Shown here: positions 1 to 4,990 of the stretch, piece after piece | Layout: every line of letters begins with the position of its first letter | Position numbering within the stretch: position 1 is the stretch's first letter | Assembly: GCA_027340195.1 (NCBI GenBank) | Contig: DAHWNE010000139.1 | Span: forward strand, 1 to 5,591 | Direction: 5' to 3' | From: Acetobacteraceae bacterium | GTDB lineage: Bacteria > Pseudomonadota > Alphaproteobacteria > Acetobacterales > Acetobacteraceae | Length of the DNA stretch: 5,591 bases | Notes under the pieces: generated by a model | What the model saw: only the letters and a program-made list of their open reading frames with translations | The model's database searches: none | What the model was told of the DNA's origin: nothing | Translations under genes and position numbers: made by a program

Positions 1-333
1 GAGCTGGAAGAAGCCGCCACCCTGGACGGCGCCTCCAGCCTGGCGGTGCTGTGGCGCATCGTGGTGCCGCTGATCCGCCCGGCGCTGATCGTGGTGGCGA
101 TCTGGGAGTTCCTGTTCTCCTGGAACGAGTTCTTCCTGGCCCTGGTCATTATGACCCACAATGCGACCAAGACCCTGCCGCTGGCGCCGCTGTATTACCA
201 GGGGCCGTACATGACCGACCCGGGCAAGCTGTTCGCCATCCTGACGCTGATCGCGGTGGTGCCGATGGTGGTCTATGCGCTCGTGCAGCGCTGGTTCGTG
301 GGCGGGTTGATGGCCGGGAGCGTGAAGGGATGA
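1..333 (+). CDS. Carbohydrate ABC transporter permease, MalG type (3' end only)
   Basis: This is the C-terminal 110 residues of an inner-membrane permease of a binding-protein-dependent sugar ABC importer; the 5' part lies outside the window. The frame is open from base 1 and ends at TGA 331-333. The first visible residues, ELEEAATLDGA followed about 12 residues later by VPLIRP, match the cytoplasmic EAA loop that docks onto the ATPase subunit. Two hydrophobic stretches follow (about residues 30-53 and 79-96 of the visible part), and the end, RWFVGGLMAGSVKG, is the characteristic tail of MalG/UgpE-like permeases. The substrate cannot be read from this fragment; sugar or polyol is inferred from the family. 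The stop codon overlaps the start of the dehydrogenase gene, which implies translational coupling and a shared pathway. The family call is secure; the missing part is typically about 160-190 residues. Confidence 0.93.
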   Translation, partial: ELEEAATLDGASSLAVLWRIVVPLIRPALIVVAIWEFLFSWNEFFLALVIMTHNATKTLPLAPLYYQGPYMTDPGKLFAILTLIAVVPMVVYALVQRWFVGGLMAGSVKG

Positions 334-1034
334 ACCCCGGCGCGGCGGTGGTGACGGGCGGCGCCGGCGGAATCGGCCAGGCGGTGCTGGCGCGGCTGGG
401 CGCGGACGGGTTCGCGCCGGTGTCGTGGGACCTGTCCGATCATGCCCCGGCGGCGCAACTGGCGCTGGCGGTGGACGTGACCGATGCCGACGCGCTGGCG
501 GCGGCGGCGGCGGCGACGATGGCCCGCTTCGGGCGCATCGGCGCGCTGGTGGTGGGCGCCGGCATCCTGGGACCGGTGGCGCCGGTGTGGGAGGCGCCGG
601 TCGCCGACATCCGCCGCGTGATCGAGACCAACCTGGTCTCGGCCTTCCTGACCTGCCGGGCGGTGATCCCGCATCTGCTGGGCCGCGGCGGGCGGATCGT
701 GATGATCGCCTCGGTCCAGGCGAAGGAGGGGACGGCGCTGTCCGGCCCCTATGCGGCGGCGAAGGCCGGCATGATCGCGCTGGTGAAAGTGCTGGCGAAG
801 GAACTGGCCGCCGAGGGCATCCTGGTCAACGCCGTCACGCCGACGGTGGTGCGCACGGCGATGGAACGCGAGATCTCGGCCGAGCGGCGGGCGGATCTGC
901 TGGCGCGCATCCCGCTGGGGCGGTTCCTGGAGCCGGCGGAAGTGGCCGAGATGGTGGCGTTCCTGTGCGGACCGGGGTGTTCCTTCTCGACCGGGGCGGT
1001 GTTCGATCTCTCCGGCGGCCGCGCGACCTGGTGA
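330..1034 (+). CDS. Short-chain dehydrogenase/reductase (SDR), probable sugar/polyol dehydrogenase
   Basis: A 234-residue soluble NAD(P)-dependent oxidoreductase of the classical SDR family, which is usually about 250 residues long. The Rossmann cofactor motif TGGAGGIG is at residues 9-16. Asp34 at the end of the second strand suggests a preference for NAD(H). Asp49 follows in VDVTD. The catalytic residues are Asn101, Ser128, Tyr141 and Lys145 (YAAAK), and the C-terminus has the usual STGAVFDLSGG. The NNAG structural motif is replaced by VGAG (75-78), losing both asparagines. The ATG is fixed by the Rossmann motif lying only 8 residues downstream, by GGGAG at 316-320 about 9 nt upstream, and by the 4-bp ATGA overlap with the permease stop. 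The permease neighbour suggests oxidation of an imported sugar or polyol, but the fold alone cannot exclude a 3-oxoacyl-ACP reductase-like activity. The six-alanine run at 57-62 is encoded by a GCG-rich repeat. Confidence 0.9.
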   Translation: MNPGAAVVTGGAGGIGQAVLARLGADGFAPVSWDLSDHAPAAQLALAVDVTDADALAAAAAATMARFGRIGALVVGAGILGPVAPVWEAPVADIRRVIETNLVSAFLTCRAVIPHLLGRGGRIVMIASVQAKEGTALSGPYAAAKAGMIALVKVLAKELAAEGILVNAVTPTVVRTAMEREISAERRADLLARIPLGRFLEPAEVAEMVAFLCGPGCSFSTGAVFDLSGGRATW

Positions 1035-1048
1035 GCGGCTACAGCCGC
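1035..1048. other. Short hairpin at the convergent gene junction
   Basis: GCGGC (1035-1039), loop TACA, GCCGC (1044-1048) form a 5-bp perfect stem. It starts directly after the dehydrogenase stop codon and includes the stop codon (TAG, complement of 1039-1041) of the opposing glycosyltransferase. No T-tract follows on either strand, so it is not a standard intrinsic terminator. In DNA this GC-rich a 5-bp stem is easily found by chance. It is recorded because it is the only structure near the 4-bp convergent gap. Confidence 0.2.
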
Positions 1049-2223
1049 CCCAGCAGCGCATCCAGCCGCCCCAGCACCGCCGGCCAGGCGTAGCCCGCCT
1101 CCACCGCCGCCCGTCCGGCGGCGCCCAGGCCGGGATGCGCGCCGCTCAGCACCGCCCCCACAATCTCGGCGATCGCCGCCGCCCCGTCCGCCACCAGCAG
1201 GTCGCGCCCCGGTTGCGCGCGAATCCCCTCGAACGCGCCCGGCGAGGCCACCACCGGCCGCCCGGCCGCCAACGCCTCCAGCACCTTGTTCTGGATGCCG
1301 CGGGCGATTCGCAGCGGGCTGACCGAGACATCGGCATGGGCGAGATAGGGCCGCACATCCGCGACCCGCCCGGTGACGTGGACCCCGGGCAGCTCGGCCA
1401 GCCGCCGCGTCTCCGGGCCGGGATTGGCGCCGACGATCCAGAATTCGGGGCGGGGTGCGATCAGCGGCAGGATCTCGGTCGCGAACCATGCCGCCGCATC
1501 GGCATTCGGCCAGTAGTCCATGTTGCCGATGAACACCGCGCGCCGCGCCGGCCCCGGATAGGGCGAGGGAAAGACATGATCGGGCGAGAAGAACCCGAGA
1601 TCGACCCCGCATTCCACGTGGTCGAGCCGGTCGGCGACCTCCGGCGCGAGTTCGGCGAAGCGGCTTGCCTCGGCCTGGGTGACGAAGAAGGTGGCGTCGC
1701 AGGCGGCGGCGGCGCGGCGTTCATAGGCGAGCAGGGTGCGCCCCTCCCGCGCCCAGACCGCGCGCATCGGCCAGGCGGCATCGGCGGCGTAGCGCGTCCA
1801 TTTCTCGGAATCGATGTCCTGCATGTCGAGCAGCCGGCGCGCGCGGGACGGCGGCAGGTCCAGCACATAGGGCGCCATGGCGGCGGAGTAGATATAGGCC
1901 ACATCCGCGCCCGGCAGCCGTTCCGCCACCCAGCGCCCGAGCCCGGGATGACGGTAGTAGTCCAGCATCAGCGGCCGGCCCGGACGGGCCCGCGCCAAGG
2001 CCCGGAGCTTCTGCACCCGCTTGTCGATGCGGAACGCCGCCACCTCGGCGCAGATCTCGCGCAACACCGGCAGATGGGCGAGATCGTCCGGGTCCTCCAC
2101 CAGGCAGCCGAGCCGGATGCGCCACTCCGGCGCGAGGTGGCGCAGCAGGTGGTAGGCGCGAATCTTTTCCCCCTTGTTGAGCGGATAGGGGAAGCGATGG
2201 CTGACGAAGAGGAGGTCTCGCAC
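1039..2223 (-). CDS. GT4-type glycosyltransferase, PEP-CTERM/exosortase-associated sugar transferase family (TIGR03087-like)
   Basis: A 394-residue GT-B glycosyltransferase expected to act in the cytoplasm or at the inner-membrane face, moving a sugar from a nucleotide-sugar donor to a glycan intermediate. The N-terminal domain begins LFVSHRFPYPLNKGEKIR (5-22). YIYSAAMAPYV (110-120), DMQDIDSEKW (133-142) and LLAYERR (164-170) follow. The C-terminal donor domain has FIGNMDYWPN (231-240), a GRVADVRPYLAHADV segment (285-299), GIQNKVLEALAAGRPVVAS (309-327) and GRDLLVADG (339-347). From memory this ordered set fits the TIGR03087 family, whose members usually lie near exosortase genes; donor and acceptor are unknown. 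No exosortase is visible here. The first glutamate of the usual GT4 E-x7-E motif is absent, as I recall is normal for this family. Translation starts at GTG (2223-2221), 5 nt after the upstream regulator's TAG and without a clear Shine-Dalgarno, so coupling is likely. It is last in the minus-strand run. Confidence 0.9.
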   Translation of the reverse strand: MRDLLFVSHRFPYPLNKGEKIRAYHLLRHLAPEWRIRLGCLVEDPDDLAHLPVLREICAEVAAFRIDKRVQKLRALARARPGRPLMLDYYRHPGLGRWVAERLPGADVAYIYSAAMAPYVLDLPPSRARRLLDMQDIDSEKWTRYAADAAWPMRAVWAREGRTLLAYERRAAAACDATFFVTQAEASRFAELAPEVADRLDHVECGVDLGFFSPDHVFPSPYPGPARRAVFIGNMDYWPNADAAAWFATEILPLIAPRPEFWIVGANPGPETRRLAELPGVHVTGRVADVRPYLAHADVSVSPLRIARGIQNKVLEALAAGRPVVASPGAFEGIRAQPGRDLLVADGAAAIAEIVGAVLSGAHPGLGAAGRAAVEAGYAWPAVLGRLDALLGRL

Positions 2224-2228
2224 CGCGG

Positions 2229-2876
2229 CTATTGGCTGGCCCAGACGATGCGATGCATCCAGCTCACCTCCGGCAGTTCGAACGCATAGTCGGGGAAGGC
2301 CGGGTTGAGGCTATGCAGCTCGATCCGGCGGGCGGAGCGGCGGGTGAGTTCCTTGGCCATCACTTCCCCGGCGGCGGTGCGCACCACCACCCGATCGCCG
2401 CGGCGGATCGGCGCGGCCGGCGAGACCACCACCAGATCGCCGTCGCGATACACGGGTTCCATCGAATCGCCGCTGATTTCCAGCGCATAGGCGTTGGGGT
2501 CGGCGATGTCGGGCATGTTCACCTCGTCCCAGCCGCCGCCGATCGGATAGCCGCCATCGTCGAAATATCCCGCCCCGCCGGCCTGGGCGAGGCCGATCAC
2601 CGGGATGCGGCGCTGCTGCGGCGGGCGCGCCGAGGAGTTCAACGTGCGCGCGCCGTTCACCAGGGCGGTGAAGTCCTCAAGGCTGACGCCGGTCGCGTCC
2701 AGCACCTTGGCTAGGCTGCCGGTGCCGGGCCAGCGCAGATGGCCGTCCGGCATCACCCGCTTGGAGGGGTTGAAGCTGGTCGAATCCAACCCCGCGAGCC
2801 GGGCCAGGCCGGAGGCCGACAGGCCGCGCTCGGCGGCCAGCGTGTCGATCGCGCGCCAGATGTCTTCGTGTTTCAT
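2229..2876 (-). CDS. LexA/UmuD-like S24-family transcriptional regulator with N-terminal helix-turn-helix
   Basis: A 215-residue DNA-binding regulator with a self-cleaving-type C-terminal domain. Residues about 5-70 form a helical HTH region; SASGLARLAGL (20-30) and DSTSFNPSKR (31-40) fit the turn and recognition helices. The S24 domain runs from about 91 to 211. Ser138 in GDSMEP is the nucleophile and Lys175 in VMAKEL the general base; their 37-residue spacing equals that of E. coli LexA (S119/K156) and UmuD (S60/K97). Ala-Gly pairs at 99-100 and 102-103 (LAQAGGAG) are candidate self-cleavage sites. Members of this class repress target genes and lose activity on cleavage, but some homologues are never shown to cleave. 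The ATG at 2876-2874 is the only in-frame start next to the HTH domain and has no clear Shine-Dalgarno. The gene lies 19 bp after one glycosyltransferase and 5 bp before another, so it may regulate its own operon. It is too short and divergent from housekeeping LexA to be named lexA. Confidence 0.9.
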   Translation of the reverse strand: MKHEDIWRAIDTLAAERGLSASGLARLAGLDSTSFNPSKRVMPDGHLRWPGTGSLAKVLDATGVSLEDFTALVNGARTLNSSARPPQQRRIPVIGLAQAGGAGYFDDGGYPIGGGWDEVNMPDIADPNAYALEISGDSMEPVYRDGDLVVVSPAAPIRRGDRVVVRTAAGEVMAKELTRRSARRIELHSLNPAFPDYAFELPEVSWMHRIVWASQ

Positions 2877-2899
2877 GCCGGGGGCAATATAGGATTCAT
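2873..2899 (-). other. Eight-codon mini-ORF bridging a glycosyltransferase and the S24 regulator
   Basis: On the minus strand an ATG at 2899-2897 overlaps the TGA stop (2898-2896) of the upstream glycosyltransferase as ATGA. It reads MNPILPPA and stops at TGA 2875-2873, overlapping the regulator's ATG (2876-2874) again as ATGA. The 19-bp gap, which has no Shine-Dalgarno, is thus spanned by a frame linked to both neighbours by stop-start overlaps. The visible overlaps are certain; translation is inference. A terminating ribosome could re-initiate twice and so reach the regulator. The consecutive prolines near its end could slow such ribosomes. A chance arrangement cannot be excluded. Confidence 0.35.
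2886..2891 (-). promoter_or_regulatory. Possible -10 element in front of the S24 regulator
   Basis: The minus strand reads TATATT here, one mismatch from TATAAT, in an AT-rich island unusual for this window. Transcription would begin around 2880-2878, giving a nearly leaderless mRNA for the regulator, in keeping with its lack of a Shine-Dalgarno. Against it, no recognisable -35 hexamer lies 16-18 bp upstream, only a pyrimidine-rich tract (about 2920-2905). It would give the regulator expression independent of the operon. Confidence 0.22.
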
Positions 2900-3897
2900 G
2901 TCCCGGAAGAAAGAGAAAAATGCACTCGGCCGCGCGCGGTGCCGATGGCGAGCAGCAGCCGGACCAACGCCGCCCGCGGCGCCGGCGGCAGGGCGGCGAC
3001 GAGTTGCTTGGCGCGGCCGGACAAGCGCCGCGGCCCCGGCTCCAGCAGCGCCGCGATCCGGGTGACGGCGGCGAAATCGCGCGCCACGAAGGCCCCGGCC
3101 AGGGCGGCTTCCCGGCGGCGGCGGATCGAGGCGCCGATCCGCCCGGCGAGCGGCGCCAGCTCCGGCCGGGTGGCGAGCACATGCGCCAGCACCTCCGCCT
3201 CCCCCAGCGCGGTGGCGACATCGTTGCCGGAGATATTGGCCGCGTGCTTGCGGATCCCCACCAGCGGCGTCATCAGGAATCCCAGCGGCGCGTGCTGGGC
3301 CAGCCGCAGCGCGGTGGCGAAATCCCCGGACAGCCGCCGCCCGACCGAGGCGTCCCACCCGCCGATGCCGCGCAGCCAATCGGTCCGCGCCAGCAGGCAG
3401 GAGACGAACAGCGGCTGGAACGCGATCAGCCGGTCCACGATCGGCCGGTCGAACACCGCCTGGTCGGGGCCGAGCCGGCGCAGCCCGTCCCAGAACCCGG
3501 GCGGGGCGGCGGCGAATTTTCCCGCGGTGGTCCAGCGCTGGTCCTGCACCAGCACGAAATCGCCATAGGCGGCGGGCAGGCCCGGGACGGCGTCGAACAG
3601 GCGCGCCATCGCGGCCAGGAACTCCGGGCGCCACAGATCGTCGCTGTCGCAGAACGCGACATAGGGCGCGGTGGCGGCGGCGAGGCCGATGTTGCGCGCC
3701 ACCAGATCGCCCCCGTTCGGCACCCGGATCGCGCGCAGGTCGGGCGACGCCGCCAGCAGCGCCGGGGTGGCATCGGTGCTGCCGTCATCGACCACGATGA
3801 TCTCGGCCGGGGCCAGCGTCTGGGCGCGGATCGAGGCCAGGGTCGCGGGCAGCAGATCGGCCCGGTTGTAGGTGGGAATGATGACCGAGACGCGCAT
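2896..3897 (-). CDS. Family 2 glycosyltransferase (GT-A fold)
   Basis: A 333-residue inverting glycosyltransferase of the GT2 type, expected on the cytoplasmic side of the inner membrane, using a nucleotide-sugar and a divalent metal. The N-terminus VSVIIPTYNRADLLPATLASI (3-23) is the first strand and helix of the GT-A fold. IIVVDDGSTD (33-42) binds the nucleotide, ARNIGL (67-72) follows, and FCDSDDLW (82-89) carries the DxD metal site (Asp84, Asp86). GDF at 191-193 is at the place of the catalytic ED(W) motif, with Asp192 kept. IRKHAANIS (215-223) is the conserved segment near the end of the catalytic domain. A further 100 or so residues, rich in Arg and Ala, form a helical tail without clear membrane spans. 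The ATG at 3897-3895 has GGGGCGGGA just upstream, inside a hairpin. It lies 53 bp after one glycosyltransferase and 19 bp before the S24 regulator. Donor and acceptor cannot be named. Confidence 0.92.
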   Translation of the reverse strand: MRVSVIIPTYNRADLLPATLASIRAQTLAPAEIIVVDDGSTDATPALLAASPDLRAIRVPNGGDLVARNIGLAAATAPYVAFCDSDDLWRPEFLAAMARLFDAVPGLPAAYGDFVLVQDQRWTTAGKFAAAPPGFWDGLRRLGPDQAVFDRPIVDRLIAFQPLFVSCLLARTDWLRGIGGWDASVGRRLSGDFATALRLAQHAPLGFLMTPLVGIRKHAANISGNDVATALGEAEVLAHVLATRPELAPLAGRIGASIRRRREAALAGAFVARDFAAVTRIAALLEPGPRRLSGRAKQLVAALPPAPRAALVRLLLAIGTARGRVHFSLSSGT

Positions 3898-3931
3898 TCC
3901 CGCCCCGTAGCACGGGGCGAATATCCCGTGC
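3898..3931 (-). promoter_or_regulatory. Alternative hairpins covering the ribosome binding site of the second GT2 gene
   Basis: On the minus strand three segments lie in order: A, GCACGGG (3931-3925, written as the complement); B, CGCCCCGTGC (3919-3910); C, ACGGGGCG (3908-3901). B pairs with C as a perfect 8-bp stem with a 3-nt loop (GCT). B pairs with A as a 7-bp stem with an 8-nt loop. The two are mutually exclusive. C together with the next bases, GGA, gives the Shine-Dalgarno-like GGGGCGGGA directly before the ATG at 3897. B:C would hide it and A:B would expose it. A lies 19 nt after the stop of the preceding gene, so ribosomes ending there could affect the choice. There is no T-tract, so transcription termination is not indicated. 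Confidence 0.4.
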
Positions 3932-3950
3932 CATCAGCGTTTCGTCCGCT

Positions 3951-4916
3951 CTATGCCGAACCGGCCGGGCGTCCCGCCAGCGCCGCCAGCGCCAGGCAGA
4001 GCTGGCCCAGGCGCGGGGCCATCGGCCCGGCCGGCACATAGGCCCCGCCGCGCCCGCGCAGCCCGTCCCAGATGCCCTGGCGGATGGCCCGTTGCAGCGC
4101 GGGGTGGGCGCGATACCGCGCCACCTCCCGCGCGCTGGCGAGCAGCGACCACAGCAGCGGCCGGGCCCGGCCGGGCCAGCGCGCGTGGCGGCGCAGCAGC
4201 AGCAGCTGGTTGCGGGCCATGAAATAGTGGAAATAGGGCGGGCGATGGGCGGCGCCGGCGCCCGGGAGTTCGGCGGGATGGAAAATCTCCGCCGCCGCCA
4301 CCATCGCGCAGCGGAACCCGGCGCGGTTGGCGCGCAGGCAGATCTCGTTGTCCTCCCAATAGGCGAACAGGGTCGCGTCGAACCCGCCGATCCGCTCCAG
4401 CAGCGCGCGGCGCAGCAGCATGGCGGTGCCGGGCACCCACAGCCGGTCCGGCGAGTCCGCGGCCCAGCGCGCCGCCACCTCCGCCGTGTCGGCGTAGTGG
4501 AAGGTGAGGGTCGGCAGATCGATCCGCCCGGCGGTGAAGGAGGCGCGCTCGGGGCTGGCGCGGATCACCGGGGACAGGATGCCGAGACGCGGATCGGCCT
4601 CGGCGGCGGCCACCAGCGCGGCGAGCGTGCCCGGCGGGGCCACCGCATCGTCGTTCAGCAGCCAGACGTACTCCGCCCCGTCGGCCAGGGCGGCGGCGAT
4701 GCCGGCGTTCACCCCGCCGGCGAAGCCCCGGTTCTCGGCCAGCCGGATCAGCCGGCCCGGCGGGGGCGGCGGCGGCGGCGGCGTGGCCGAGCCGTTATCG
4801 ACCAGCAGCAGCCGGTTGGCCGTGTGGGTCTGCGCGGCCAGGCTGGCCAGGCACGCGGCGGTGGCGCTGGAGCCGTTCCAGGTCAGGACGACGGTATGAA
4901 CCAGGGGCGAGGACAT
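3951..4916 (-). CDS. Family 2 glycosyltransferase, rhamnosyltransferase-like (COG1216 type)
   Basis: A 321-residue GT-A glycosyltransferase resembling WbbL-type rhamnosyltransferases that extend O-antigen or exopolysaccharide chains at the cytoplasmic face of the inner membrane. Visible motifs are VVLTWNG (9-15), LLLVDNGS (36-43), ENRGFAGGVNAGI (61-73), VWLLNDDAV (84-92) as the metal/donor site, VPGTAMLLRR (161-170), IGGFDATLFAYWEDNEICLRAN split over 176-197 with Glu188-Asp189 as catalytic pair, and EIFHP about 30 residues later. The C-terminal third (from about 225) is helical and basic. Rhamnose as donor is only a family-level guess. A run of eight prolines (46-53) replaces the usual loop and helix after DNGS. 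The ATG (4916-4914) is chosen because VVLTWNG follows at residue 9; there is no clear Shine-Dalgarno. The gene is probably first in a four-gene minus-strand operon and diverges from a methyltransferase. Confidence 0.92.
   Translation of the reverse strand: MSSPLVHTVVLTWNGSSATAACLASLAAQTHTANRLLLVDNGSATPPPPPPPPGRLIRLAENRGFAGGVNAGIAAALADGAEYVWLLNDDAVAPPGTLAALVAAAEADPRLGILSPVIRASPERASFTAGRIDLPTLTFHYADTAEVAARWAADSPDRLWVPGTAMLLRRALLERIGGFDATLFAYWEDNEICLRANRAGFRCAMVAAAEIFHPAELPGAGAAHRPPYFHYFMARNQLLLLRRHARWPGRARPLLWSLLASAREVARYRAHPALQRAIRQGIWDGLRGRGGAYVPAGPMAPRLGQLCLALAALAGRPAGSA
4758..4781 (-). repeat. CCG trinucleotide tract encoding eight prolines
   Basis: Eight consecutive proline codons on the minus strand: five CCG, one CCC, two CCG. 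They lie in the first rhamnosyltransferase-like gene, between the DNGS strand and the ENRGFAGG motif. Slippage in steps of 3 bp would alter the number of prolines and keep the frame. Confidence 0.85.
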
Positions 4917-4969
4917 GCGGGCGGGATTGAGGCGGGGCGGCCGGCACGGTATGCGAGGAACCCGCCCGC
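4917..4969. repeat. 9-bp inverted repeat in the divergent intergenic region
   Basis: GCGGGCGGG (4917-4925) and its exact reverse complement CCCGCCCGC (4961-4969) are separated by 35 bp. The left arm abuts the start codon of the minus-strand glycosyltransferase, and the pair brackets the candidate promoter of the methyltransferase. It may be a pair of sites for one regulator or a long-loop hairpin. GC-rich composition makes chance occurrence quite possible. Confidence 0.35.
4927..4955 (+). promoter_or_regulatory. Candidate sigma-70-type promoter for the methyltransferase
   Basis: TTGAGG (4927-4932) and TATGCG (4950-4955) are separated by 17 bp, the optimal spacing. The first matches TTGACA at four of six positions; the second keeps the leading TAT of TATAAT. 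Transcription would start near 4962, leaving a leader of about 29 nt. It lies in the 74-bp gap between divergent genes, where a promoter is needed. The match is weak. On the minus strand I see no convincing promoter for the glycosyltransferase. Confidence 0.3.
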
Positions 4970-4990
4970 GAACAGCCGGAATGCAGAGCG

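Noticed and set aside
51..329. N-terminal extension of the dehydrogenase to an ATG at 51, giving 327 residues
   Set aside because: The extension reads the permease gene in the wrong frame, and the Rossmann motif requires a start at 330.
498..516. GCG repeat as a possible phase-variable tract
   Set aside because: The unit is 3 bp and encodes an alanine helix, so slippage would not switch the gene on or off.
1135..2289. Long open frame on the + strand (384 codons) antisense to the GT4-type gene
   Set aside because: Its translation is low-complexity, rich in Arg, Gly, His and Pro, with no family motif, while the opposite strand carries a complete glycosyltransferase. In GC-rich DNA antisense frames stay open because stop codons are rare.
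2229..2876. Prophage remnant inferred from the CI/LexA-like regulator
   Set aside because: No integrase, Cro-like gene, attachment repeat or phage structural gene is present, and the base composition and codon use match the neighbouring genes.
2877..3221. N-terminal extension of the S24 regulator to an upstream ATG at 3221, giving 330 residues
   Set aside because: The extra residues are a Pro/Arg/Ser-rich out-of-frame reading of the glycosyltransferase gene. The HTH domain begins at the ATG at 2876, giving a normal family length of 215.
3914..3933. TGGCACG on the minus strand (3933-3927), like the -24 element of a sigma-54 promoter
   Set aside because: The downstream GC that could serve as the -12 element (in TTCGC) lies 12 nt after the GG, not the required 10 nt, and TTGC is not present. 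The sequence is better explained as one arm of the alternative hairpins.
3974..3994. Short CGCCAG-type tandem repeat
   Set aside because: It encodes the Ala/Leu-rich C-terminus of the rhamnosyltransferase-like protein and is explained by codon bias; there are only two to three imperfect units.
2920..4041. Long open frame on the + strand (373 codons) antisense to the GT2 gene
   Set aside because: Same composition artefact: Arg/Gly/Gln-rich, no recognisable domain, and it covers the end of one real gene, the intergenic gap and part of another.
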